Positions 51,162 through 60,047 of a DNA stretch of 64,000 nucleotides are shown one piece after another. Made by a program: the position numbers and the translations under genes. The notes beneath the pieces were generated by a model that ran no database searches, was not told the DNA's origin, and saw only the letters and a program-made list of their open reading frames with translations. How positions within the stretch are numbered: position 1 is the stretch's first letter; every line of letters starts with the position of its first letter. Origin of the DNA: JAOTZA01 sp965224065 (GTDB taxonomy: Bacteria > Acidobacteriota > Thermoanaerobaculia > Multivoradales > JAHEKO01); contig CBDCYF010000005.1 in assembly GCA_965224065.1 (NCBI GenBank), positions 1,426,001 to 1,490,000 of the forward strand. Direction: 5' to 3'.

Positions 51162-53189
51162 ATGCAGTTTCGCTCCCTTGCCCCGTTCGCTGTCGTAGCT
51201 CTTTTTTCAACCCCGGTTGCCGTCGCGGACGACGGCGCGGATCCGAACATCCGCCGGGTCAACGACGGCAACGTGATCCTCGACAGCGTGCCGGACGTTC
51301 CGAAAGAGATCGGGGAACAGCTCAACCGCTATCAGAACGTGCGCAGCGCCGGTATGCAGGAATGGACCGCCGACGGCTCGGGCGTCTACATCACCACCCG
51401 GTTTGGCAACGTGTCCCAGCTTCACCGCGTGGCGACACCCGGTGGGGCCCGATCTCAGATGACTTTCTTCGACGAGCCGATTTTTGGTGTCGACCGGCAG
51501 CCCGGTGGCAAGGCCCTGAGCTTTCTGATGGACTTCGGAGGCAACGAGTTTCGGCAGATCTTTCTTCTCGACCCCGACACCGGTGAGAGCCGTCTGCTGA
51601 CCGACGGTGCGTCTCGCAACGGCGCGGTCGAATGGAGCCACGACGGGACGCGGATCGCCTACCAGAGCACTCGCCGCAACGGTCGCTCGAACGACGTATG
51701 GGTGATGGAGATCGCCGACCCCTCTTCGGCGCGCGTGGTGCTCGAGTCACCCGATGGCTCGTGGTGGGGCCCCGTCGACTGGAGCCCGGACGACAGCAAG
51801 TTGCTGATCGCCCAGTACGTCAGCATCAACGACTCACGCATCCACCTGCTGGACCTCGCGACCGGCGAGCGGCAGGTCCTGGCCGGAAGCGCCGATAACC
51901 CGTCGGCCTATCGACCGGCGGGTTTCGACGCCTCGGGTGAAGGCATCTTTCTGGTGACCGACTCACAGAGCGAGTTCACCCAGCTCGCGCACATGAATCT
52001 CGAGACGCGTGAGATCCGGGTCATCACGGAGGACATCCCCTGGAACATCGGCGGCGGCGTGCTGAGCCACGGAGGCGATCGCGCCGCGTTTGTCGCCAAC
52101 GAGGATGGGATGTCCAGGCTCTATCTGCTGGACACGTCCACCTTCGCCTACCAGCCGGTAGCGGGTCTGCCCGCGGGAACACTCGGCGGCCTCGTCTTTA
52201 GCCCCGACGACAACCGGCTGGCGATGACCCTCAACACGCCCAAAACCCCCAGCGACGTCTTTTCCCTGGCATTGGGAAACGGTCCCACCCAAGCCGGCGA
52301 GCTGACCCGCTGGACCACCAGCGAGGTCGGAGGCCTCGACACCGACCAGTTCATCGAGCCCGAGCTGGTTCACTACCCGACGTTCGACGAGGTCGGCGGC
52401 AAGACCCGGAAGATCCCGGCGTTTGTCTACAAGCCCGCCGGACCGGGTCCGCACCCGGTCATCGTCTCGATCCACGGCGGGCCCGAGAGCCAGTACCGGC
52501 CGCGATTCAGCTCGACGTACCAGATGTGGCTGGCGGAGCTGGGGGCGGCCGTCGTCGCGCCCAACGTGCGCGGCTCCGCGGGCTACGGCAAGACCTACGT
52601 CAAGCTCGACAACGGCTTCCAGCGCGAGGACTCGGTCAAGGACATCGGAGCGCTGCTCGACTGGATCGCCGAGCAGCCCGATCTCGACGCCTCGCGGGTA
52701 GCGGTCTACGGCGGCAGTTATGGCGGCTACATGGTGCTCGCCAGCATGGTCCACTACAGCGACCGGTTGCGCGCCGGCGTGGACATCGTCGGCATCTCCA
52801 ACTTTGTGACCTTTCTCGAGAATACCCAGGACTACCGGCGGGATCTTCGCCGGGTCGAGTACGGGGATGAGCGCGATCCGGCGATGCGGGCTCATCTGGA
52901 AAAAATCAGCCCCAACAACAATGCCGACGAGATCACCGCGCCGCTGCTGGTGGCCCAGGGCCAAAACGATCCCAGGGTGCCGGTCACCGAGGCCGAGCAG
53001 ATCGTGCGAGACGTGCGCGAAGCCGGCTACGACGTCTGGTACATGAACGCCCTCAACGAGGGACACGGGTTCCGCAAGAAGGAGAACCGCGACCTCTACA
53101 GCGAGGTCGTCATGCTCTTCTTAGAAACCCATCTGCTGGGCGACCCACCGAGCGTCCAACCGATGGAAGCGGTGGGTGGAGCCCGATAG
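51162..53189 (+). CDS. Exported S9-family peptidase (prolyl oligopeptidase clan)
   Basis: A 675-residue protein with a signal peptide (LAPFAVVALFSTPVAVAD). The N-terminal beta-propeller has WSHDGTRIAYQSTRRNG, WSPDDSKLLIAQY and FSPDDNRLAMTLN repeats. The C-terminal alpha/beta hydrolase (about 430-670) has VIVSIHGGPESQYRP, nucleophile in YGGSYGGYMV (Ser about 518), Asp in AQGQNDPRVP and His in NEGHGF. It is probably a periplasmic dipeptidyl- or acylaminoacyl-peptidase. The start ATG follows AGGAG. It faces the second S9 gene tail to tail across a hairpin terminator. Confidence 0.92.
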   Translation: MQFRSLAPFAVVALFSTPVAVADDGADPNIRRVNDGNVILDSVPDVPKEIGEQLNRYQNVRSAGMQEWTADGSGVYITTRFGNVSQLHRVATPGGARSQMTFFDEPIFGVDRQPGGKALSFLMDFGGNEFRQIFLLDPDTGESRLLTDGASRNGAVEWSHDGTRIAYQSTRRNGRSNDVWVMEIADPSSARVVLESPDGSWWGPVDWSPDDSKLLIAQYVSINDSRIHLLDLATGERQVLAGSADNPSAYRPAGFDASGEGIFLVTDSQSEFTQLAHMNLETREIRVITEDIPWNIGGGVLSHGGDRAAFVANEDGMSRLYLLDTSTFAYQPVAGLPAGTLGGLVFSPDDNRLAMTLNTPKTPSDVFSLALGNGPTQAGELTRWTTSEVGGLDTDQFIEPELVHYPTFDEVGGKTRKIPAFVYKPAGPGPHPVIVSIHGGPESQYRPRFSSTYQMWLAELGAAVVAPNVRGSAGYGKTYVKLDNGFQREDSVKDIGALLDWIAEQPDLDASRVAVYGGSYGGYMVLASMVHYSDRLRAGVDIVGISNFVTFLENTQDYRRDLRRVEYGDERDPAMRAHLEKISPNNNADEITAPLLVAQGQNDPRVPVTEAEQIVRDVREAGYDVWYMNALNEGHGFRKKENRDLYSEVVMLFLETHLLGDPPSVQPMEAVGGAR

Positions 53190-53196
53190 GACAAAA

Positions 53197-53215
53197 AACG
53201 GGGACTGTCCCCGTT
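53197..53215. terminator. Bidirectional hairpin terminator between convergent S9 genes
   Basis: AACGGGGAC-T-GTCCCCGTT is a perfect 9-bp stem. A run of six As precedes it, so the best U-tract is on the minus strand, for the leftward S9 gene; on the plus strand it is followed by GTTCT. Same core as at 23561. Confidence 0.7.
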
Positions 53216-53218
53216 GTT

Positions 53219-55312
53219 CTACTCGGCGGCTTCGGCGACTTCGGCCTCTTGGGGAGCCGGTGCTTCGAGCAGCCCCTGCAGGCCGGCGATCTGCTCGGCG
53301 CCTGCCGGGACTTGGATCGAGGATCCTTCGAGATCGTCGCCGATCGGCTCGACCGTGCCCCCCAGACAGTCAGCCAGAAAAGCCTCGGCAATAGCGTAGA
53401 ACGCCAGACGGTTCTCGGGCCGTGCAAAACCGTGTCCCTCGTCGGGAAAAAGCGCGTAGGTCACCGGGATTTCTTTGGCGCGCATCGCTTCGACGATCTG
53501 ATCCGACTCGGCCTGTTTGACCCGTGGGTCGTTCGCCCCCTGAGCGATCAACAGGGGCCGGCTGATCTTGTCGACATGGGTCAACGGTGACCGCTCGGTG
53601 AGCAGGGCACGCCCCTCTTCGGTTCGGGGATCGCCCATGCGCGCCGCGAACATCTCGAAAAGCGGCTTCCAGTAGGGCGGGATCGAGTTCATCAAGGTGA
53701 TCAGGTTGGAGGGGCCGACGATGTCGACCCCGCAGGCGAAGGTCTCGGGCGTCAAGGTGAGACCGGCCAGGGTGGCGTAGCCACCATAGCTTCCGCCCAT
53801 GATCGCCACGCGCTCCGGATCGGTGATCCCCTGACCCGCCGCCCAATCGACGGCGTCCAACAAGTCATCGTGCATCTTGCGGCCCCACTCCCGGTCACCG
53901 GCATTTGTAAAGCTCTTGCCCAGACCGGTGGAGCCACGAAAGTTGACCGATAGGACCGCGTAGCCGCGGTTGGCGAGCCATTGGTGCTCGCTATTGAACC
54001 CCCACGCGTCGCGTCCCCAGGGGCCGCCATGCACGAGCAGCACGGTCGCCATGGGGTTCTCGGGGCGACCGTCGCCGTCCGTGTCACTCCCCACCGGTAG
54101 CGAGTAGTAGCTGACCAGATCGAGTCCGTCCCGCGCTGGAATGATTGCGGCCTGCATACCGGCCAGAGAAGCCTCTTCCAGGGCTCCACGGTGGGTAAAC
54201 AAATACTTGGCCTCACCCTCGTCACGATCGTAGAGGTAGTAGGCATAGGGCTCGCTGGCGAGGTCATATCCGACCACCCACCGGCGGTCGTCCTGGGAGC
54301 GTGCGAGCACGTTTATCTCACCGTCCGCGACTCCACTCAGATACTCGAGATCGGCGGCGATCGAATCGTCCAGGATCTTCCACTCGCGGCGTTCGTACGT
54401 CGACGCCACCGCCTGGACGGTGAGGTCGACCGGATGAACCAGAACGTTGTCGACGTCGGCGCGTGGATCTTCGTACAGAACCTCGGTCTCGCCGGTCAAG
54501 AGATCGAGCGCTACCAAGGCCGATGTGTTCCGGCCGCGGCTGTCGTTCATGTAGCACACGGTACCGGTGCGGTCGAAGCCGATCGGCCCGGTGTTGAGGG
54601 TGTCTTCCTGCGGCACCTGTAGAAAGTTCTCCCAGCCGTCGTCACCCTTGCGGTGAATTTCCATTCCACCGTCGGGGGTCATCGCGGTGGCGAGGCGAAT
54701 CTCGTAGTCGTCATCGCTCACAAAGCCGACAAAACCCAGGTTTTCCTCCACCAAGCTCATCTCGCCGCTGCCGATGTCGAGCCGGTAGACATCGTGCTTC
54801 GAAGGGTCTCGCTGGTTGATCGCCACCAGAACCTCCTGCGGCGTGCGATGGCTGACTTGCTGGATCCTCACCTGCACGTTCTCGATGGGCGTCAGATCGA
54901 CCTCGTCGCCGGTCTCCAGATCGACGCTGTATACGCGCCAGTTCTCGTCACCCGCGGCATCCTTGAGGTAGATGATGTGCCGGTTGGTGTAAGCCCAGAA
55001 GTAGCGACGGATCCCCCGGTTGGTGTCGTGCGTGACCGGTTTGGCCGCCGCCGGGTCGTCGATCGGTCCCACCCAGACGTTCATCACCCCGTCGACCGCG
55101 GCTCGGTAGCTGATGCGCGTTCCGTCCGGACTGATGCGGACCGTGGACTTGTCCGGGTTACCAAAAACCAACTGGCGCGGAATCAGCTCGGCCGCGGCGG
55201 ACGCCTGGGGCGCCTGGCCGGTTTGCGGGACGCAACCGCCGATGAGAAGGCCCACGGCGGGCACGAACAGCGCAAAGAGGGACAGGAGTAAACGGCGAAT
55301 CGGCCAAGACAT
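53219..55312 (-). CDS. S9-family peptidase lipoprotein
   Basis: A 697-residue protein. The lipobox in GLLIGGC gives Cys 27 as the lipidated residue. The propeller part has STVRISPDGTRISYRAA and YFWAYTNRHIIYLKD. The hydrolase domain has VLLVHGGPWGRDAWGF, nucleophile in MGGSYGGYATLAG, Asp in AQGANDPRVK and His in DEGHGFARPEN. It is distinct from the S9 gene to the left, being anchored to a membrane. The C-terminal tail (LEAPAPQEAEVAEAAE) is low in complexity. Substrates are probably peptides in the periplasm. Confidence 0.92.
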   Translation of the reverse strand: MSWPIRRLLLSLFALFVPAVGLLIGGCVPQTGQAPQASAAAELIPRQLVFGNPDKSTVRISPDGTRISYRAAVDGVMNVWVGPIDDPAAAKPVTHDTNRGIRRYFWAYTNRHIIYLKDAAGDENWRVYSVDLETGDEVDLTPIENVQVRIQQVSHRTPQEVLVAINQRDPSKHDVYRLDIGSGEMSLVEENLGFVGFVSDDDYEIRLATAMTPDGGMEIHRKGDDGWENFLQVPQEDTLNTGPIGFDRTGTVCYMNDSRGRNTSALVALDLLTGETEVLYEDPRADVDNVLVHPVDLTVQAVASTYERREWKILDDSIAADLEYLSGVADGEINVLARSQDDRRWVVGYDLASEPYAYYLYDRDEGEAKYLFTHRGALEEASLAGMQAAIIPARDGLDLVSYYSLPVGSDTDGDGRPENPMATVLLVHGGPWGRDAWGFNSEHQWLANRGYAVLSVNFRGSTGLGKSFTNAGDREWGRKMHDDLLDAVDWAAGQGITDPERVAIMGGSYGGYATLAGLTLTPETFACGVDIVGPSNLITLMNSIPPYWKPLFEMFAARMGDPRTEEGRALLTERSPLTHVDKISRPLLIAQGANDPRVKQAESDQIVEAMRAKEIPVTYALFPDEGHGFARPENRLAFYAIAEAFLADCLGGTVEPIGDDLEGSSIQVPAGAEQIAGLQGLLEAPAPQEAEVAEAAE

Positions 55313-55436
55313 CGGAACCTCCTAGACGTGAACTAGACGTGAGAAATGCGGACAGGGTAAGACCGCAAAAGGTAGGGCATGGTAGCACGCACCGCCACGG
55401 CGTTACGGGTTCGACGCAGGGCTGTCGGTCCCCCAG

Positions 55437-56378
55437 CTATCGGGTTCGGAGCGCCAACGAGCCGGGCTGACGACGCACCCCGGCCAGTGACGCGACACTG
55501 CGAGAGCCCGCACGGGAGACCAGGAGGCTGCCGGGTTGGCGCCGCCGCAGAGAGTCGTAGGCGCCGCGGTTGTGGCCGCCCTCCGGACGCTCGGCGCCCT
55601 CGCCGTCTTCGGTCACGACCGGCAGCCTCACGAAACGGCCCGGAAAAAACGCCACCGGGTAGACCGGCGACGCGCGAAAGGGCACATGATAGACCGGGCC
55701 CGGGGCACGGTCGGCGGTCCGCGACCGCTCTCGCTCGGCCTCGCGTCTTTCGCGCTCTAGCTGCGCCACCGCGAGTGCCTCGATCGCGCTCCCCAGACGC
55801 TCTTCGGTGGTGGCGCTCCTGGCGTCACGGCGGCTCCGGCGAGCGACTTCCTCGCTCGGGAACCATTCGCCTTGGTGCCGTTCGAGACCCGCTCGACGAC
55901 GCGATTCCTCGTAGTGAATCCAGCGATCGAGTTGTTCTTCAAAAACATAGTCCAACCGGCGCATGTGCATCGGCAACAAGTCCGAGCCGGGGTCGATCTC
56001 CGCTGCGGCCAGAACGGACTCCCGGTAGCCGTGCTCCAGCTCGCGGCCGCGTGCCCAGACGGCGAGATCGATCCAGTCGGAGACGCCGGCATCCGGTTTC
56101 CCCAGCAAACGGCGCTTGCGATCCAGGAACTCGTCGAGCGGCGTCTCCGCCCGGACCACGCGGTCCACCCAACTCCCGGGCAGGCTCATTTCGCCATAGG
56201 GCAGTCGAATCCGTACCGATTCCTCGCTCTCGGCCAGTACGATCACGGCTTCAAACGACCGGCCGTTCTTCAGATGGACGTCGTCGGCCGCCGTCGGTCC
56301 GGCGAGGCCGGCAGACACGAGGAAAGCGCACGCCACCATCAGAAAACAGGATGGTGCCGAGCGGATAGACATTTTCAT
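55437..56378 (-). CDS. Exported hypothetical protein with coiled-coil-rich middle
   Basis: A 313-residue protein. The start is ATG 56378 (MKMSIRSAPS) and leads a signal peptide (SCFLMVACAFLVSAGLAG). The mature start HLKNGRSFEAVIVLAESEESVRIRLPYGEMSLP has the look of the short beta domain seen in many periplasmic proteins where a residue list reads (L)KNG...(V)...G. The middle (about 60-240) is helical and charged (ERRRREAERE-like). The tail is basic with PVYHVPFRASPVYPVAFFPG. I do not recognise the family. The same frame stays open 400 bases upstream but without signal-peptide logic there. Confidence 0.65.
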   Translation of the reverse strand: MKMSIRSAPSCFLMVACAFLVSAGLAGPTAADDVHLKNGRSFEAVIVLAESEESVRIRLPYGEMSLPGSWVDRVVRAETPLDEFLDRKRRLLGKPDAGVSDWIDLAVWARGRELEHGYRESVLAAAEIDPGSDLLPMHMRRLDYVFEEQLDRWIHYEESRRRAGLERHQGEWFPSEEVARRSRRDARSATTEERLGSAIEALAVAQLERERREAERERSRTADRAPGPVYHVPFRASPVYPVAFFPGRFVRLPVVTEDGEGAERPEGGHNRGAYDSLRRRQPGSLLVSRAGSRSVASLAGVRRQPGSLALRTR

Positions 56379-56556
56379 CTCTCTATACGAATGAGCATAC
56401 CATCGGCTTGACAGGCACCCGCGGCCAACGGCTGGCCCCGAGATCCGCCGGCGAAAGAGGCTTGAGAGTTGAAGAATCAACAGTTTGGAGCGCTTGCAAT
56501 CGAGTATAATTCGCCGGCTGGTTTCTCCTAGTGGCCCGTTCGCGGGGAAGACACGG

Positions 56557-57768
56557 GTGACAAAGGCTCCTAACCGACAAGTCTCGCTCGATTCTCGCCG
56601 CATCCATCTGGAGCGCGAGATCGCGATTCGAGTTCCGCAGTTCGACAGTTTTGTCACGGAGTACTCGGGCAACATCTCCACGACGGGGATGTTCATCCTC
56701 ACCGACAAGCCCCAGGCGCGCGGCACCGAGCTGGCGTTCGAGTTCAGCGTCGCTGACGACTGGAAGCTGATCCGCGGCAAGGCTCGAGTCGTCTGGGCTC
56801 GCTACCAGGACGAGGGCCCGGACCGGCCGCCCGGCATGGGGGTTCGCTTCGTCGAGCTGGATGCGCAAAGCCGGCGCCTCATCCGCTGGATCGTCGAGAA
56901 ACACATCCGTGAGGGCGGCAAGCCCTTCGAGCTCGAAGAGCTGCGCTCGGTGATCGACGACGCTCTCGACCAGGTTCTCGACGAGGATCAGCCGGGCGAG
57001 GCTCTGTCCGCCCCGGTGGTTCCCACGGCGCCCACTCGCGGAGTCGAGGTGCGCCCGGCAACGACACAGGACTCGTCCAAGCAGGTGCTGCCGCTGTTGC
57101 TCACCGCGGCCGGGGTTGTCGCGCTGGTGGCGGCTCTGTTCTGGCTGACGGAGTGGCTCCCCGGACGCTCCCGCTCCGCCGAGAACGAAGCGGCAGCGAC
57201 CGCGGCCCAGGGCAACGGCGCAAACGACCCGGCGACGAGTTCGTCGGACGGCGATGGAGCCGGTGCCGACGGCGCAGAGACCGCGGCGGCGGGAAGCGGG
57301 ACGGCTCCTGATTCGCCCGATCCCGAGACTTCCGCATCACCGGTAACACCGGCCGTCGCCGTGTCGGAGGCCGGCGGAGAGGAAGAGGGCGTCTCGGAGG
57401 ATGAGCAAGCCCGCTCCGCTCCGGTCGGATCCGCTTACCGAGCGGTGCGCACCCTGGTGGAGTCGTGGGCCGAAGCCTGGTCGGACCAGGACGTCAATCA
57501 ATACCTTTCGTTCTACTCCCAGAGCTTCCGGCCGGGCGGCGGCCAATCGCGTGCGGGCTGGGCCGCGACGCGACGGGATCGCCTTCGGGCCCCGAGATAC
57601 ATCAAGGTCGCGGTCTCCGGTCTCGAGACCGAGCGCATCGACAACAACCGCGTGCGAGCGCGATTCTTCCAGAGCTACCGCTCGGATAGATTCAACGATT
57701 CGGTGCGCAAGACGCTTGAGCTGGTGTGGGAAGAAGGCACCTGGAAAATCGCGCGTGAGGCGAGCTAG
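56557..57768 (+). CDS. PilZ domain, membrane helix and NTF2-like C-terminal domain
   Basis: A 403-residue protein. Residues about 9-110 are a PilZ domain with an N-terminal arginine-rich segment (SLDSRRIHLEREIAIRV) and the NxSxxG motif NISTTGMF, the two c-di-GMP-binding elements. A helix at about 180-205 (LPLLLTAAGVVALVAALFWL) crosses the membrane. A long acidic, disordered stretch follows, then about 110 residues of NTF2/SnoaL-like fold (RTLVESWAEAWSDQDVNQYL; SFYSQSFRP; LELVWEEGTWKIAREAS) of the type found at the end of some cell-wall enzymes (Cds6-like). The start is GTG 56557. It may relay c-di-GMP levels across the membrane. Confidence 0.8.
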   Translation: MTKAPNRQVSLDSRRIHLEREIAIRVPQFDSFVTEYSGNISTTGMFILTDKPQARGTELAFEFSVADDWKLIRGKARVVWARYQDEGPDRPPGMGVRFVELDAQSRRLIRWIVEKHIREGGKPFELEELRSVIDDALDQVLDEDQPGEALSAPVVPTAPTRGVEVRPATTQDSSKQVLPLLLTAAGVVALVAALFWLTEWLPGRSRSAENEAAATAAQGNGANDPATSSSDGDGAGADGAETAAAGSGTAPDSPDPETSASPVTPAVAVSEAGGEEEGVSEDEQARSAPVGSAYRAVRTLVESWAEAWSDQDVNQYLSFYSQSFRPGGGQSRAGWAATRRDRLRAPRYIKVAVSGLETERIDNNRVRARFFQSYRSDRFNDSVRKTLELVWEEGTWKIAREAS

Positions 57769-57894
57769 CCTCCGGGCGCTCCTCCTTGCGGTGCCCGATC
57801 TGACGGTCGCTTTCCACAAGCTGCTCCCCGGGGCCCGGTGATTTACGGAAGCACCGACGCCTTGAGTGGGAACGTCGGGCGGTGCTCAACCCAC

Positions 57895-58045
57895 ACCGAC
57901 CGTCCACTCTTGCGACGCCGGGGGTAAAGATCCCGCAGTCGAGATAGCGGCGAAACCGCCGGTTCAACGCAGCGGCGGAGGTAGCCGTGGGTCTCCTGGA
58001 AGCGCTCCTCGTTGGTGAGCGTCGGGTACGCGCCAGGAAGTTCAT
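57895..58045 (-). pseudogene. Remnant of an IS91-like transposase N-terminus
   Basis: The minus strand reads TNEERFQETHGYLRRCVEPAV in one frame, then FRRYLDCGIFTPGVARV in the next, with the frame change near 57955-57965. The second part resembles the segment of IS91-type (Y2) transposases that precedes their zinc-binding region (YLxCGxxxxGFARV). The cysteine-rich part and the tyrosine pair are missing. A MITE sits just before it at 58050. The remaining part of 57769-57894 shows no gene. Confidence 0.4.
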
Positions 58046-58049
58046 TTCC

Positions 58050-58326
58050 TAGGGGCTTGCTGAGAAACCCTGATGGGTCGCGCGACAAGGGCCTGTGATG
58101 CGCATCCGAGACGCGAGGAGGAGTCGATGCCGGAGCATCGTCGACGACGAGCAACGACGGAGGCGCATTGCAACCCCTTGTCGCCCTTCGGGTTACGGGG
58201 GCATGGCCGGTGCGGCAGTGTTACCGCTTCTCGGCGATGCTTCGGCATCGCCTACGTCGCGGCGCCTTGCCGTACCGGCCATGGCGCTCGTAACGCGACC
58301 CATCAGGGTTTCTCAGCAAGCCCCTA
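58050..58326. mobile_element. 277-bp MITE with perfect 33-bp inverted ends
   Basis: Bases 58050-58082 and 58294-58326 are exact reverse complements, starting TAGGGGCTTGCTGAGAAACC. The outer TA at each end fits the TA target duplication of IS630/Tc1-mariner-type elements. The inside has no coding capacity but is strongly structured (GGCGATGCTTCGGCATCGCC at 58232-58251 is a hairpin). It is non-autonomous. The parent transposase is not in the window. Confidence 0.85.
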
Positions 58327-58474
58327 ACGTTTTGAGGTGAGCAAGATGCCGCCGCTCCGGCTCTGTTCTGGTGAGGAGAGCAAAACCAGTGGGTGACCCA
58401 GCAAAACGGTCGTTTCGGGGGTTCCGCCGGAAGAAACCATCTCGTTGAATTACCAGGTAGGGAGGAGACGTCCG

Positions 58475-59209
58475 ATGCGAAACCAGTGGTTGCCAGCGGT
58501 GCCAAAGGCGCTCAGGAAAAGGCTCAAGACCGCAGGGTTGGGCTGGCTTGCTGGCGTGACCCTGTTGCTTGTCCCCGTGCGCCTTGCCGCGCGGGGTGGC
58601 ATCCAGGTGGAGAACACGACTTGGGTGCCGGCGATCGAAGTTGGGACGTCGAACTGTCAACGTCTGCGAGACACCCTGGACTCGCTGCCGACCTCTCCGG
58701 ACCAGGTCGTACGCCTCACGCCGGGCCTTTACTTCTGCGGCTCGACAACCCTCTACGTTCCGAGCCATGTCACTCTGGAAGGGTCCGGGTTTGGCACCAT
58801 TATCGGTAGCTATACGGACAACGTGGTCGCAGGTGTCGTACACCCTATCGGGCGCGCGGTGCTGAGCCGGCTAAGCGTAGAGAACTACACAATCTCTCCG
58901 GTCAACGCTGCGATCGCGGTCAGCGTGCTGGACTTTCCCGCCGTGGCCGGCTCCCCCACGCTAGTCGACGTCAACGCCCGAGTAGTGGCCAGTTCGGGCA
59001 CGGCCTATCCGCTGTGGATTGGCGTGGAAGACGTGAGTGTGGAAGGTGGCTCGTTCTCGGGTGGCGACATACGTGTGACCGGCTCAAACCACACTTTTAC
59101 GCTTACCCGCAGTGCCCTCGAAGGCCTCGACGCTGACGCCACCATTACTGTGGATTGCTCGTTCAACCGCCTGTTGACCACCGGCGCGACCTTGGTGAGC
59201 GGGTGCTAG
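58475..59209 (+). CDS. Exported beta-helix-like protein, array copy 1
   Basis: A 244-residue protein. ATG 58475 has GGGAGGAG upstream. A long basic N-region precedes a signal peptide (GLGWLAGVTLLLVPVRLAA). The mature part reads IQVENTTWVPA, NCQRLRDTLDSLP, LTPGLYFCGSTTLYVPSHVT, LEGSGFGTIIGSYTDN, LSRLSVENYTISP, SPTLVDVNARV and VSVEGGSFSGGDIRVTGS. The pattern of short strands ending in (V/L)EGxGxxTxIxG is that of right-handed parallel beta-helices. The conserved cysteines (CQxLRD; YxC; near the end; last residue) could pair. I do not recognise a named family. It is the first of four tandem relatives. Confidence 0.75.
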   Translation: MRNQWLPAVPKALRKRLKTAGLGWLAGVTLLLVPVRLAARGGIQVENTTWVPAIEVGTSNCQRLRDTLDSLPTSPDQVVRLTPGLYFCGSTTLYVPSHVTLEGSGFGTIIGSYTDNVVAGVVHPIGRAVLSRLSVENYTISPVNAAIAVSVLDFPAVAGSPTLVDVNARVVASSGTAYPLWIGVEDVSVEGGSFSGGDIRVTGSNHTFTLTRSALEGLDADATITVDCSFNRLLTTGATLVSGC

Positions 59210-59214
59210 CCGAT

Positions 59215-59994
59215 ATGGGACTTCTTATGCTCGCGTTTATTGCGTTTCGACCGCGTCTATGTCGATCGATTCCGCCGTCTCGTAAGAACCTGCACTGGCG
59301 TGCGCTCGTGATTCTGTTGCTGGTCCCCGGTGACATCACCGCACAAGGAGGCGTGCGAGTCGAGAACATTACCTGGGTCTCGGCAACCGGCACCGCCGCC
59401 GCAAACTGCCAGACACTACGGGATTTTCTAGCATCGCTGCCGACGTCCTCTGCCTTCCCCAACGTGGTACAGCTAGAGCCCGGTTTCTATGATTGCGGGA
59501 CCACCACCGTCCAGGTGCCGGGGCTCACCACGCTCGAGGGGGCCGGACAACGCACGGTGATCTTTGGCTCGATAGACAACCCCTCCCAGGGCATCGTTAC
59601 CCTGGGCCTCGGGGCCCACCTCTCCAATGTCTTGGTGTGGAACACAAAGACCACACCTGCTCTGGGGGCCATCGCGATCGCCATTTCCGGGCCTTCGGCG
59701 AGCAACACTCTGACCGATGTGACAGCGCTCGTCTCCGTCTCTACGACTGCCGCCGGGTCCGGTCACCCCCTGTACGTACGCCTGGACACCAATGACGTGA
59801 CCGTAGACGGTGGTTCGTTTACCGGTGGAAAGATCTTTGTTAGGACGGATGACCCGACTCCGTTTACCTCGTCTTTCACTCTCTTCCACGCCCTCGTCGA
59901 AGGCGTCGACGCCAGTTCGGAAGTGACCGCCCGTTGTTACTTCTATCGCCTTCCGGGTGGTCTCGGCGACGTTGGCAACACATGCCCTCCGTAG
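59215..59994 (+). CDS. Exported beta-helix-like protein, array copy 2
   Basis: A 259-residue paralogue of copy 1. The signal region is WRALVILLLVPGDITAQ after a longer N-terminus (MGLLMLAFIAFRPRLC). Matching blocks: VRVENITWVSA, NCQTLRDFLASLP, LEPGFYDCGTTTVQVPGLTT, LEGAGQRTVIFGSIDN, LSNVLVWNTKTTP, SNTLTDVTALVSV, VTVDGGSFTGGKIFV and VTARCYFYRLP, ending NTCPP. It is the longest copy because of extra residues around the last third. It starts five bases after copy 1 ends and has no clear Shine-Dalgarno of its own, so it likely depends on translation of copy 1. An upstream start at 59155 is possible. Confidence 0.75.
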   Translation: MGLLMLAFIAFRPRLCRSIPPSRKNLHWRALVILLLVPGDITAQGGVRVENITWVSATGTAAANCQTLRDFLASLPTSSAFPNVVQLEPGFYDCGTTTVQVPGLTTLEGAGQRTVIFGSIDNPSQGIVTLGLGAHLSNVLVWNTKTTPALGAIAIAISGPSASNTLTDVTALVSVSTTAAGSGHPLYVRLDTNDVTVDGGSFTGGKIFVRTDDPTPFTSSFTLFHALVEGVDASSEVTARCYFYRLPGGLGDVGNTCPP

Positions 59995-60047
59995 AGCCAC
60001 GACGAGGCTGGCCCTTGGTCGCGAGAAGACAAGGAGAACGATCCACC

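Noticed and set aside
58073..58340. Short plus-strand frames within the MITE
   Set aside because: They are Arg-rich translations of palindromic DNA and end in the inverted repeat; no coding evidence.
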